Positions 1-12,357 of a stretch of DNA of 60,000 bases are shown here, one piece after another (within the stretch, counting starts at the first letter, position 1; each line of letters starts with the position of its first letter). The position numbers and the translations under genes were made by a program. The stretch is from positions 23,440,004 through 23,500,003 of the forward strand of contig OZ037765.1 of NCBI GenBank assembly GCA_964035545.1, written 5' to 3'. The notes under the pieces are model-generated. The model saw nothing but the letters and a program-made list of their open reading frames with translations, was not told the DNA's origin and ran no database searches. This DNA is from Bugula neritina. Taxonomy: Eukaryota > Bryozoa > Gymnolaemata > Cheilostomatida > Bugulidae.

Positions 1-419
1 ATGGTGGATGCACAAATGAACCGATTGGTGATTTTTACAAAAATTTGGCAAAAATAGTTTGAATAAATTTATATGGTAAACTGGCTGTCAGATTTTTATT
101 TAAGTCAACCATTTCCGAAAATAAGCAACAAAAATGGTTGCTCAGACAGTAAACCTAAACAGACAATAAACTTCACAATTTTTGTTTAACAGAAACATAC
201 TTAAACATAGAGATTTTCCAGATAGCAACTGGTGTGCTGAAAAAAGGAGAAATTGGCAAAATGTCTCTGAAATTGAGACTATAAAAACCGTTTGTATATC
301 AATAGCTGAAAAGGAAGTACACTTGCACCAAGTGCTCCGCATACCAAAGGCCACAGCTGCAGTTGGAAATAATGACAAAATCTAACTGCAAAAAACCTAG
401 GAAGCTATTCGACTGAATA

Positions 420-449
420 ATATGGTGGCACATTCAGCTGCCACCATAT
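420..449. repeat. Short perfect inverted repeat
   Basis: Arms ATATGGTGGCA (420-430) and TGCCACCATAT (439-449) are exact reverse complements around an 8-base loop. No flanking duplication was recognised. It may be a relic of a small DNA transposon or chance. Confidence 0.6.
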
Positions 450-810
450 ACTAAATATGCACATTGAATAGTAAACTAGTAGCTAGTAAATAGTCCTACT
501 AGTTCAATCAACTACTAGCAAAATATATTTCGCTGCAGCTGACTACTGGATATTTCATTTCCTGTGCCATAGTTATATCAACAGGTGCTGTCCTTAGCTG
601 TATAATCACCACAGCTATTATTATACAATTATATGGCAGAGGTTATAACACTATTAATACTCTAAAGATAATTACTTATGCAGCACCACTATTTAAAGTG
701 TAGTTACTGCAAATACCACTCGCTTGCATGCCTCGGCCAACCAGTATTCACAAAACAGTAATGGATGCTCCAGTGGTACTAAATGGCTACTAATCAATGC
801 AAGTAAGTTG

Positions 811-890
811 ACCATGGTAGTCTAATGGTAGCATAGTATACCTAACTCAGGTGTAATGATACTGACCAAAGGTTACAACTAGAGCTGTGT
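811..890 (+). repeat. Possible decayed tRNA-derived SINE head
   Basis: TAGTCTAATGG at 818-828 fits the tRNA/pol III A-box consensus TRGYNNANNNG and is followed by GTAGCAT-like D-loop sequence. GGTTACAACT at 871-880 is a degenerate B box. The spacing is slightly longer than in a tRNA. No cloverleaf acceptor stem or target duplication was found, so this is a weak call for an old SINE. Confidence 0.3.
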
Positions 891-1184
891 GAGGTGCCAC
901 TTGTATATTCTATATGCAACTAAACAAGTCCTCTTACTGACACCATCACTAGGTGCACTAAGTGCTCAGAAACAGCTCTATATTCTTGTTTCAGAATATA
1001 CAGTATTTAAAATATAATTAAGTTGCAATATTGTCCAGGTGCTGGAGTAATTGCACAACGTACTGAGATTATGACTAAATAAAACCTCAAAAACTTGAAG
1101 AATTACTTTAAACAACAACTACTGAGCTTCATGTGTGAGGATGTGTGGATGGCACAAGCATGCATAAACAAGGAAGAGACTCAC

Positions 1185-4100
1185 GCTGAGTGATGTGCAC
1201 CAACTCCTGTGCTGAGAAGACTCCAGTGGCTCTAATACTCTCATTGCCCTGTACAGCGCCAGCCATGTGGCTACTTGGTACTACAATGTCAAGAGTGTAC
1301 ACAGTGCAACATTCCTTCTGTCCCCTACATAAACGTTTGTTGAGCTAAGCACAGCGTAGCCTGCAGGACAGCGAGCAGCATATTTCACCAACACCAACCA
1401 GCCAGTGCCTATTAGTAAAACCGTGAGCTGCTACTTCCACTCATGCACCAACTATTCACTATTAGTGACAGAAATGTACTGCTGGGTTCGGTGCTAAGAT
1501 ATTTAGCTGAACTGACAGGAAATAAAATGACAAAGTTACCTTGTTCTGATTCTGTCAAATCTATAGGGTGAATTGAGGTAGCAGCATTAGTATCAGCAAT
1601 GAGTTCTCTAGGTGCTACAATTATTACATGACGTGATGTATTCCCCTAGTGCCACCACTAGAACAACTATTAGTTCATGCTGAGGTGTAGACTATTTGAT
1701 AGAGAGACAAGAGAGAAGGCAAGTCTACACACTGGAAATTATAACTAAAGTGGGTCACACAATAGAAAGAAATTATAGAAACAAAACCAAGCTGAGGTTA
1801 ACAGAGAATACAAGGTTTATCTGAATCCTAGCAACGACACTAGACACATTCCTACCAAGATATAACAAGACTGCAAGAGTTACCAGAACAGGGTTCAGTG
1901 GTACAAAACTGCTTCCTCGTTGTTACTCATCAAGTGGCTGTCTAAATATAGAACATCTCACAAGTCTCTAGGCCTGTACCTGTATTTTCACTCTCACACA
2001 AGCAGATATTGGATACAACCAGGTAACTGGCAGCAATGAGTCATCACAATCCAGGTATAAATCTTGCAGAGAGGATATAAATAACTTCTAGCTTCAAAGC
2101 TCCAAACCCAATACCAACACTTGCCCACACAGCACAAGCAAAGAACCAAGTCATGATTTGCTGTTACACTTTGCATACTACCACCCTACTTCAAGGAAGT
2201 AGTGAGCCAAAGAAAAAAGAACTCAATGATGAATGCAAGTAGATGGCAAGAATAGTCCAATGATGCACATGCCACATAAGCATACATGCCAAGAACAAGT
2301 TGGATTGAGAGAGTATTGAGAAGATATGATGACCATGAGTTGATGATGTGGTATAATTTATGTTGCATATTGTTAATGAGGGAGAATTATGATATACAAT
2401 CCAACTCTCAAAAACACAACCTAACTGTTTTTTTATAACTACTGTCGGGAACTGGTTGCAATAATTGATAGTAGCGTAATAGGTTAGGGTCTTAGATATT
2501 CTAGCGACTAGGTGAAGAAACTTGGCAGAGGAACCATTGAAGTTCACATATTATGAGGAATTTACAGGAGAGCACAATTGGTACACTGAAAGCCGTTTCA
2601 AGAAGCAAAGAACCTGGATATGTTAGTTAGGCGTTAGTTAATTAATAGCAAGCATCAAAAAGCAGTTCTTTTTGTATGCAATTATGCATGGTTTAGCAAC
2701 AATAGCATATCATGACAAAAATCTCCACCTTTTTTCACACTATTAAAGGCTAATGGAAATTAACAAGGTGAGAAATAGTACTATAGGATGTGTTTAATTT
2801 TTCTACATATAACTGCTAGCAAAGCAAATAAAATACAATCACCGACTATAAAAAATTATGAATTACATTATAAACCACAGTTTATAGATTTCCAGAGCTA
2901 CAACCTACACGTCTTATGAAATAACGGCAGATAAACTTAGTAAAGCCATATGCAGAAGAGAAAAAACACGGCAACCCATGCAGCAATGGTAACTGTTTCC
3001 AAGAATTGTGATAATGAATGCTACTTATGACATTACCATGGTGTAAAATAAAAATTCAATTTATTAAGCAATTTTATCATATAAATAATCTACATCTGCA
3101 CTACACCAGCTTTTAAAATCCTAGCAGTTTGCTGCAGATTAGTTCGGCGATGGAATACTTTGGAAAATCCCAATAAAAAAATAAAATAATCCTTAGCTGT
3201 GTGATCTAACTACTCACTGTATGAGAGGATGTAGTTGGAGAGGTAGAGGTCTAGTTCCCGGACAGAAACACTTATATGGTGTGGGTTCACACACAGAGGT
3301 GCGTTCAAACACTCTACAGACTTTTCAAGTCGCTCGCCATCAGTGCTTTCTAAAGGAATAGCCTTAAACAAGATCACCATCACCAGATCCAATCTCCACA
3401 CTTTGTCTGCCTGTCTCAGACAGTCAATCCGCCTCATTTTACCCTTCTGGTCGGGGTTTGAAAGGACACATGTCGGTGCTCGCTTCCCCGTTATACTAAG
3501 AACAAAGTCCTCTCTGTATTCTTGCTTGATGTCTTTTCGTAATTTGGCTAACAATCTGGAAGCCCATTTTGATTTTACTTCCTGTTTTTCATTCTACAAC
3601 AAATACTTTTCCTGCATTCCACGTTCAAACAGTTCTAATTTTAGGAACTTTTAAATATTGTCCAGTTCTCAAGAAATTAGTGATTTATTTTTTCAAGTAA
3701 ATGTATTAGCTTGGTTCTACTAAAAACATCACTGAAGCTGAATATTTAGCCAGGATAAAAGTAGGTTTATAGTTTTCACTGTCAAGATGTAGGGACCGCT
3801 GGACAAGCTCAGAGAAACTGAAGTCACAAAAACACCACAAGAGTACAGAGTTCTCAGCTGTACACTTTACAGTATATGGCATGAGGAGAGGAGACTTATG
3901 AGGAAGCATCTGATGCTATCAGCTTACACACAGTAATGCAGATATAAGTATACCACACATCCCAAGCATACTACTATCCTACTAGTTGACTGGGTGTTGG
4001 ACATATTTTCCATATCTTTAGTAAGAAGCAGCAATCTCTGAGTCATAGTAGTTGAAATGTTGGCCGAAACCAATGGTAACACAAGCACTAGCTCTGTGTT

Positions 4101-7100
4101 ATGATTAGTTGCTTGTTTTTGACCAGGTGATTTGTTGGCAGCACAAGTAAGAGAAATAGCAAAGCAAATCAAGAACCAACATTTGGCTACATTGGTAGAA
4201 TAGAAGACTTAGTTAATTAGACCATTAGAGCATAAAGTGCTTTAAAAGGTTTACTTAGTCCAACAACAAAAAACATAAGCAAGTATGTGCCAAAACTAAT
4301 AGCAATAAATTGAAAAAAATTAAATACAATATTTATTTAGAGTGGATATAATATTGGAAAAAGTTATAAGAAATAAATTTAATTATGGTCCAACAACTTA
4401 CTGTCAATTCTTCTTTCACCTTTCTCTCCTCTTCCATTGGCATTCGCTTCTCATGTTTTTTATAATATTTTCTTTTGGCAGCTTGTAAATTGAACCATAC
4501 AAAGCTGAATGATTTAACATACGGCAGTAAAGCTTCAATGAAAGGGTGAAACTCATCCTACAACAAGATTTCGCATTAGCTAATACAATTACGTAACTGT
4601 AGGTACTTGCAACAAAATATAATTAAAAAATTCCAATGTCATTATATTATATAATTGTAGATTATGTAGCAAATATATTCAAATTAGGTGCACACTGAAA
4701 GGAATATGTTTAAATTTCCATGCAAAGTTTCAATATTAACTACTTTTTAATTTTTTCAATTTGAAAAAGTATTCAAAAAGAATTGATATTCAAACACCAT
4801 TATTGCAATAGTCAATATTTAATAGAAATTGTTATCAATAACAATAATTTACAGTTATTCAAACCAGAAATATAAAATCATTGAGTAAAATCAGTACACT
4901 CATTTTACAGAGGATAACAAATAATGTACAACTTTATTAACTTATAAAATAAATATATAAACAGACGCTGTGTTACAGTTTTTTTCCTATAAAAGTTAGA
5001 TGAAAAGTCACGTTACTCCTTTAAAAATAATTGGCAAGGAGGAGAAATAGCACCAATATGACACTCGTTTCAGTGCATGAGGACAATCCATGCCACAAAA
5101 GGCATTTGAATAAGTGAATAAAAACTGCTGGAAAATGAGAGTGGGTGACCAGAATTAAAAGGCCTCTTAGAAATTTTGGGGAGAGTGCCCAGTCTGCTTC
5201 AAAACATTGCCGCTATTCCTGTGACAGATGACACTCAGCAGAGGAAACTTGAAAAATATTTTCTAAATGATTAGCTACAGCTCTATGCAGATGATAAATG
5301 TGACGCACATAACAGTGAAAATGTGCGCGAATTAGTTTGTGTCCATATCAAGTTAGAAAAGTTTATACGGCTTATTAAAATGCATGCTCGTTATAAAAAA
5401 TAAATAAAATAACAATTGCTCTTAACATTAGATCTTATATTTTTTATTCCACATGTATATTAATACAAATGCTTTGAAACTGTGAAAAAATCTAATTACC
5501 TCAATAAAATTTTCAAGTTCATAAAAATATTAATTATAATTGGCTTTGGTCAAAATTATAAAATTGTATCGAATATGAAAGAACAAAGCAATCTGGATCA
5601 ATTGATTTGACAGTTCAAAATAAAAAAATTAAACCCTGAAGACTGTCTATGTCTGTCGAACCATTATTTCTCTTATTTTTCGTAATAAGTCATTTAAGGA
5701 TAGAATAGAACCAAATAGACAATAAATAGAATTAAAATATAAGTCCTTTGCTAAAAATAAAGCCCTAAAACCAGGTGAATTTAATAAGCAGATAAAAAAT
5801 CAAATTTCACAAAGCAATAAAGAGCCTAAATACAGTAAGCTCTGTTCAATAAAGTTTTCCTATTTTATATTTGTCTGTATTTGCAATAATTTTTGTTTTG
5901 CTACTGCAGGAAACATGCCCTCAACTTGCTATGGGCAGGGATATCACTTGAAGCACTTCTTTTGTTCCAAAAATTGTATTTTCAACAGCTGTCTGTTCTA
6001 CACGACATCAAAACCTGATCAAACTTAATCAAACTCTACACAATGAGGGTTGATTTATTTCATGTTTTTAAGCACGTTTATTAAAATTTAAAACTGGTGC
6101 CACCACTTGAAATCAAAGCATTAATCAATATTAAGGCCAATTGTATAGAGATTAAAGAGACTGCAATATTAGCAAACTAAAAAATGTGTTGCTTCATAAT
6201 ATAAATAATTAAAACATTAATATAATTATGCAGGCTACTTCTCACAAACAAATAGTTTAATTAATTAGAAAAGGGAGTTTAAAATTTGGAAATAATTCAA
6301 CAACTGAAAGACAGCCAGCAGTAAACTTCAATATTGAGGCGAAGTTGCCATGAACTACATTAGCATGGATATGAAAAAAGTAGGTGAAAATCCTTTACGT
6401 GTGGAAATAATCCTAACAGAAAAATATATTTAGCAACTGAGGAATTATATTTTAAAAAGTATATTTGCAAATAAATGTATTCAAGCCTTTATTTCACAAT
6501 TACGTAAGTAAATAGCTCTGAAGTTAATCAGGTGCTATTAGTATTACAATAGGCCCGCAACGAACCATTTATGAACTAACAGACCAAAAAATATAGCCAG
6601 TTATTTGCATTAGGAAACTTTTATTCTAAAAACACTATAACTTACTACATTATACCACAAAATATAATATGCATCCTCGCAATCACTAGCTAAATTTATA
6701 ACTCTTGCAATATTATATTATATACTTAAATCATTTTACTTCTCGCAAGCAAAACTTTTTAATCTAGTTCGTAACTCAACACGGGTCATTTTAATCAAAA
6801 TTTATTTGATGACCTTAGCTATATACATGTATATAACAAAATGTAAGAAATATGATGAACTATAAACTTCATAAAGCTCCATAAAATACATTGTATTTAT
6901 TTTACTGAGCTTTATGGAAGATGATAGGCATTCAAATGTGCATAGTAATGACAGATGAACAGCGATAAATCACACCTACTAGAGCACAAGTTTTAAATTA
7001 TGTCATGGTGTCACGTTGGTTAACGTTATAGGGTTGGTATCGAGTTGATACGAGCATCCGCCATCAACATGGCATTATAATAGTCAAGTCCTAAATCATC

Positions 7101-7821
7101 AAAATGCCAGTTTGTAGAAGAAGCGAAGGCTGTGAAGCTAACGAGGACAACCGTGAAAACCATGGAAATGATGCACTTTGCCTGTGCGAGTGAACAATTA
7201 CGAGCCTATTTTAAAGCAAATAGACTGACATGCTAAAACAGAGCACTACATGCTTCAAACTAGTGCAGTTAGAGAGCACTAAAATATAATCTACAAAGAT
7301 TGTCATCACAAAAAGCAAAAATATTTACTATAAACATCACCAATAGAGGGAAAAGGTTATCAATGTTCACTGACTAATGATTTGAATGATATTAAAATAG
7401 TAACAATGGAAGGCAGTGACAACTAGCATGTTATCTAAGACCTACCAGTAGCTAGAGGCTGAGCAGAGTATCAAAGCTCACAAGTCAAAGTATCTAAAAT
7501 CAGGTCTACCAAATAAAACTGAAACTCTTATGCCAAGTTTGGCAATGGATTAGAATTGCACTGAACATCCTTGGCTGCATATAACCTAGTGGCCAACCTA
7601 CATGAGCACATGCCAATGTTCTGCAGGCATATGTGCCAAATTATCCCTTAAACTACACAATAAAAAGAAAAATGGATTTATTAATAAACAATATCTACAG
7701 ATCAACTGCAGTGAACAGAGAAAAATCTTACCATTCCAGTTGGAGGATAGGAGGCCCACCTCTGGTCCTCCATATGCATCTCTGCTGGCATGCAAGGCAT
7801 GGTCATCGAATACATAACCAT
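1185..7821 (-). CDS. NFI: Nuclear factor I (NFI/CTF) transcription factor, 5' exons with the DNA-binding domain
   Basis: Four minus-strand exons join in frame: 7732-7821, 4402-4557, 3218-3593, 1185-1280 (239 aa, ending in phase 1, so incomplete). Exon 1 opens after a TAA and encodes a Met-rich leader containing MYS, then [10 protein letters not shown]. Exon 2 starts exactly at [12 protein letters not shown], as in vertebrate NFI proteins. Exons 2-3 carry the conserved DNA-binding/dimerisation domain ([92 protein letters not shown]) with the family's conserved cysteines. Exon 4 ends [15 protein letters not shown], matching the family's SGVFSVTELVRVSR segment. NFI proteins are nuclear dimers that bind TTGGC(N5)GCCAA. 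The proline-rich activation region was not found and may lie left of position 1. In vertebrates the domain sits in one large exon; here an 808-bp intron splits it. Identity is very secure; exons 1 and 4 are slightly less so. Confidence 0.93.
1281..3217 (-). other. NFI intron 3
   Basis: The intron lies between the DNA-binding-domain exon (donor GTGAGT at 3217-3212) and the [11 protein letters not shown] exon (acceptor ATTGTAG at 1287-1281). Short open frames around 2190-2550 on the minus strand show no family resemblance and lack splice support. No other feature was seen. Confidence 0.6.
6867..6920. repeat. Imperfect hairpin
   Basis: CTTCATAAAGCTC (6867-6879) pairs with GAGCTTTATGGAAG (6907-6920) with one bulged base. 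The interior AAATAC/GTATTT can extend the stem. It lies within NFI intron 1. No target duplication was recognised. Confidence 0.5.
7026..7163 (-). CDS. Small ORF with signal-peptide-like N-terminus (45 aa), uncertain
   Basis: The minus-strand ORF runs from ATG at 7163 to TAA at 7026 and encodes 45 residues. It starts [16 protein letters not shown], a textbook-shaped hydrophobic core with a small-residue cleavage region, followed by an acidic, aromatic stretch ([15 protein letters not shown]). It lies inside NFI intron 1 on the same strand, in a patch visibly richer in G, C and CpG than its surroundings. The frame stays open upstream to a TAG at about 7215, so it could be part of an exon rather than a complete gene. 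There is no homologue I recognise. A chance ORF is a real possibility; the plus strand of the same patch also has a 29-codon ORF. Confidence 0.25.
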   Translation of the reverse strand: MVFTVVLVSFTAFASSTNWHFDDLGLDYYNAMLMADARINSIPTL

Positions 7822-10800
7822 TTATGGTGTTAGTATCACAGGTTTAGAGAAAATATTTCTTAGCAGATAAATATATATTGTAAACAGTTGGTAAATCCAC
7901 CTGAGTAAGGTGTCCCCTGCTCAGCTATAATCCAATAGAGATTATCAACAAGTAAATAGAGAATAAAGAGCTCCACTATGGCTATAATGTGTTAGCAAAT
8001 GTACACCAATAAATCTTCCAGCTAGGAAAACAGATTTCTCTTTCACAAAAAATACCCAACAGGAATGTTGAGATCTAGTCGTTTATTCATTGAAACTTCA
8101 CCGGTAAGTAGAGGTATTTGAGAGGCACAGATGATAGCGCTGCATACCACCAATACAGCCAATTCTACACTATAAAAGGACACTCTCCAAATCGCAATTC
8201 TTATGCAGAGCACCAAATAGCTCTCATTTGACTATTACTTCACACGCAATGATTGGTTCAACAGCCAACCCTCAGCTCATAAGTCACAGGCGCACAGCCA
8301 TCTATCACATGTGAAGTGAAACTTCCTTTTGTGCAGTCTTGTATAAAACGAAACTACGCACAACTAACATTACCATTAGTTATGAACAGGGTTATCTGTA
8401 TAGTTGTACGAAATACATGAGTCAATGATATTATTTCAAGCTACAGTGAGCATGGCTAGAATGCATGCCACATATATTTTCCTTGATAGTGCCACCCTGC
8501 CAAAATCACTGTGTATGCATATGTGAAGTTAGTGTGCAGTGAGGTGCCCCACAGGCACCAGTCAACACAGAAAATACAAACAATTTCATTTCTTAGGCTC
8601 CTATAAAAAAAACCGATGTCAAAAATGAGAGGCTGCAAGAGTTGCTACAGCTGACCATGTGTGTACCATAACGTCATAATGATATGTGCCAGTCTCCCAA
8701 TGAGCTCACCACTGTGCCAAACCAAACTTTTGGCAATGTTATATACCATGGCAAAATTATTGAATCAAGATCAAATTGAGCAGGTCACAGTTACATTAGC
8801 CAGCATAAGGTGGCATAACTGTGCATATTTCATTCATTGCTGTAAATTAGTGTAAAATTTGGAGCTAAATTTCAAGTTGTGGTTAGTTGTGAAGAGAGAA
8901 CTTTACAAAGTGTCAGCTAATACAAGAAGTGCTGAAGCTATAGCTTAATGTATACAAACGTGATGAAGTTGAACCATTTAGGTCATGTATAAAGGCAAAT
9001 CTTGTATATTCTCACATTAAAATATTTGGGAATTCAGTATTTCACATTGCTACATTATAGTGGTCATGCAAGTAAATTATGCAGAAGGTAATAATATTTT
9101 GCAGGGCAGCAGCCACCAATATCTTACCTACCAATACATTTTATCTTTTTCAGACATAAAAAGTATACTGCCTAATTGCTGCCAGTGGAAGGTTGACTGC
9201 ATACAGTTGACCTAGCTTAGTAATCTACTGTCAATACAAGCAATTTTTGTTTTTATACAAATCACAGAGTATTTGATGAGCTAACATTATCTGGCCATAC
9301 CCTGACCTGCTTACAATACATTACTAGATAAAACATACACGAACTAGTTAGCAGTGAGGCTCATATTCAAACCTACATACATTTCTAACAGTGAACCCAG
9401 ACAAGATCTCACAGATAAATGTGGTACTATTTCCATAAGCCTCCTCTATAAACAAATTTAGATAATATTGTTTGCTGTAAAATACGCCAATAGTGAATTT
9501 TTTTCCTTTATGCAATAACTAAGTTACTAGTACAAAAGAGTACAACTGTTGAATTACTTGGCTAACTAATTTCTGACATGCAATATATAAAACTTGAAAA
9601 ACTTTTTTTTCCAAACTGCAGATTTTCAAATATAAAAGAAAAGTGAAAACACGCTCAACTTTGTTTATCACCGGTTTTTGGAAACGTTTGGGTGACCAAC
9701 ATTTTGTAGTTGATCGGCAGCCCAGCTTAGAAATTACGTATTTACCTAGCCTCTAAAAACTCTCTTTATTCTCACAGAAAACAGAAGAACAGCCCTGCCA
9801 ATTTTTACACGGCTGCGTTGTCACTGAAACTTATAATGTGGTCAGACTTCAACTTCTTTTTGAGGTTACAAACAGTAAATAATACCAGCATTGAAAATTG
9901 TCCACTATAATGCATGGTTAGTAGCCATGACTGTTACAAAATATGATTTTAACCAACTTGTTAATTTTCCTTTATTGCTCAAGAATATTATTTAGCTCAA
10001 GAAACATTGAAGTATTTGAGATTTGATCTACTCTAACAAATGTCAATAGTTATAAGTATCTATTCTAACCATGAATATTTTTGAAAATCTGAATATTGAT
10101 GCCTATTAAGTTTTATAGCTTCATCAGTCAGCTTCTACATATAAACTTAAACCATATTTAATGCTAAGTACCAAAATCATACAGTTTCATCATTTGCTTT
10201 ATTTATACTCTACACTCTACAACATAAATTTTAGCCATCCAGCACTTGGCCAACACTATTACAATCTTCAACAAAGCAACTAGCTGGTTCTGTAGTTTCT
10301 ATACCTAAGAGCACATGAATATTGAATATAATTGGAATCTTATTATAATAAATTTAGTATATTATGTTGTGAAATCAATGTAATGAGCTACAACCAATGA
10401 TAGCCGAGTAGTTATGCATAACCATTAGTAGTGATGACAGTTAATATCATACATCAATCATGTTTCAATCTATTGAAGCTTTATTGTAAAAGCTTTGATC
10501 ATTTCCAATCAAAAAAGTTGGTACAATAAACTACCAAAATCTAAAGTAATAATCAGTATGACAGTAGTAAAAATAAAAGGGTTTTAGGTTTAAGAGACAG
10601 CTGTGGAGGCAACTTCGATAGAAATTGCAAAAGCAGAGAAGTTTATTCACCTTGGTTTTCTGAATTATTGGGAAAACAAAATGTTTTTTGTTAATAGGAA
10701 TGCCAGCAATAAGTTGAGTGAAAATGATATCACCACACAAATTGCATCATTTGAGATTAGAATAATTATAATTACTAGCAACTGAACCGAGCAGATTACA

Positions 10801-12111
10801 AACTCCAGATATCAGAATAAAGAAAATTTATAGGTCACAAAAAACATGATGTTCACAGCTGGAAGATTATGATCGGCATACAGTATCTCAAAAATATATC
10901 AACTTGATGACAAAAGCATTAATTTATAAATATTGTCAATTATTAGCTGCACTTACAGATAAATGATTGAACTGTCAACCCTACATACTTTGATCATAAA
11001 CAACATGGGGTACAGCATGCGAGCACCTGGTCTTTTATTTCATACAGCGTCTCCATTTTAACTTAACTCTCAAGTAACCCAGCAAATAATACTAAAATGT
11101 AGCTCTAGTAGCCCTACCAGCCTTTGTATATTCATCTGTCCAATGGAGAATGCAAATAATATAGGGGTATTCTAAGAAGAAATTAAAATATCCTAGTTTA
11201 GAGAAATGGCTGCTACTCAAAGACCTATTTGCCATTAGTTTTATCTTCATCAACGGATAGTCTTTGGCAACTTATAAGCAGTGTGGAGCTGACAATTGCA
11301 ACAAAAATCAAAATGAAAGTCCAGTAATATAAATGTTTTGTTATTACTCTGTAAATCTATTAGTTTTTGTAACTAAGGCTTATTTGAATGTCACACAAAG
11401 TGATGTTGATTTTGCTTGCCTACTTAATTAATTTGGAAAATCTAAAAACATCCTTCAAAACATGAGCAATTCCCCAGAGTAGTTAATTCTTACCACAGGG
11501 GGTGTTGCATAATAACAAATAGCAAGTATTACAAGTGGTCATGTTTAGAAATTTCAAAATTCTTCTATGTTAACCAGAGCAGTGTGTACACAATGGGAGT
11601 ATATTGACGTAACCAGACTTTATGGCTTCTTTATTGTTTTCCTTTCAGGCACTACCATATATAAAAAAGTGATCACTACAACTTTTTGCATAACTTATAA
11701 TGAGTCTAACCATCAAACGAGCACAATCTACAACAGCAAATATATGGAGAATGAACCTTTCGAAAATTCCTATATATGCCTTGTATACGTGTCACTCATT
11801 TTTACAGTTAAATAAAACACTAATCACTAAAAATCAGCACAAACTCCCATAGCAACTGATGAAGAAGTAGCAACATTCAAAGCTACGTAATACAAATTCA
11901 GAGTAACTTGCCATGGTACCAGCATGGTATTATGTCATGCTGCTAATGGTTTTTAGTCAAATGAGCTGTAAGTGATGCTACAACACATTACCTTTTCATA
12001 AAAAGTTTCCACACATGATAGCCTACATGAACATTTCAGCGCTGCGTGTACATGGGTAGACGGAGATGCATTAATATGTAAATTATGTAGAAACACACTA
12101 GTAATGATACT

Positions 12112-12357
12112 GTTTAGATCATGGCTGTCCAACAGGCAGCCCCCAGCCTACATTTATGTAATTTATGTAATTAGAAAACCGTCTTTTTTACATACATGCT
12201 ATAAAACATACAACCTTTAGAATCTATTGGGACTTCTTTTTGTAATGATTCCAGAATTTCGAATAAAGTAATTTGAAAAATACCTACACTGTGGTCCCCA
12301 GCTCAAGTTAAATTTTACATAGTCTCTCTGAAAAGGTTGGATACCCCTGGTTTAGAT
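12112..12357. mobile_element. Non-autonomous hAT-type MITE with intact 8-bp target duplication
   Basis: The element at 12120-12349 (230 bp) starts CATGGCTGTCCAAC and ends GTTGGATACCCCTG. These termini are inverted repeats matching at 11 of 14 positions, and the 3' one (CAGGGGTATCCAAC when reversed) resembles known hAT/Charlie ends. It is flanked by perfect 8-bp direct repeats GTTTAGAT at 12112-12119 and 12350-12357, the duplication length made by hAT transposases. It has no coding capacity, so it must have been moved by a transposase encoded elsewhere. Confidence 0.85.

Larger units (their letters stand above)
1..1184. other. Non-coding DNA 3' of the recognised NFI exons
   Basis: No exon continuing NFI in the right phase was recognised. 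A short perfect hairpin and a tRNA-like degenerate element (separate entries) are the only structures seen. This is presumably NFI intron; the remaining exons would lie at lower coordinates outside the window. Confidence 0.5.
4558..7731 (-). other. NFI intron 1
   Basis: This intron of about 3.2 kb lies between the leader exon and the DEFHPF exon. Most of it is AT-rich without structure. Two items stand out and have their own entries: a hairpin at 6867-6920 and a CpG-containing patch at about 7020-7200 holding a small secreted-type ORF. Confidence 0.7.

Noticed and set aside
2191-2547. Minus-strand ORFs in NFI intron 3 (up to 118 codons)
   Set aside because: No resemblance to NFI or other families, AT-driven composition, and no splice signals in a compatible phase.
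7105-7194. 29-codon plus-strand ORF with five cysteines (starts [11 protein letters not shown])
   Set aside because: It overlaps the minus-strand small ORF in the same CpG patch, is very short and lacks a signal peptide; not independently supportable.
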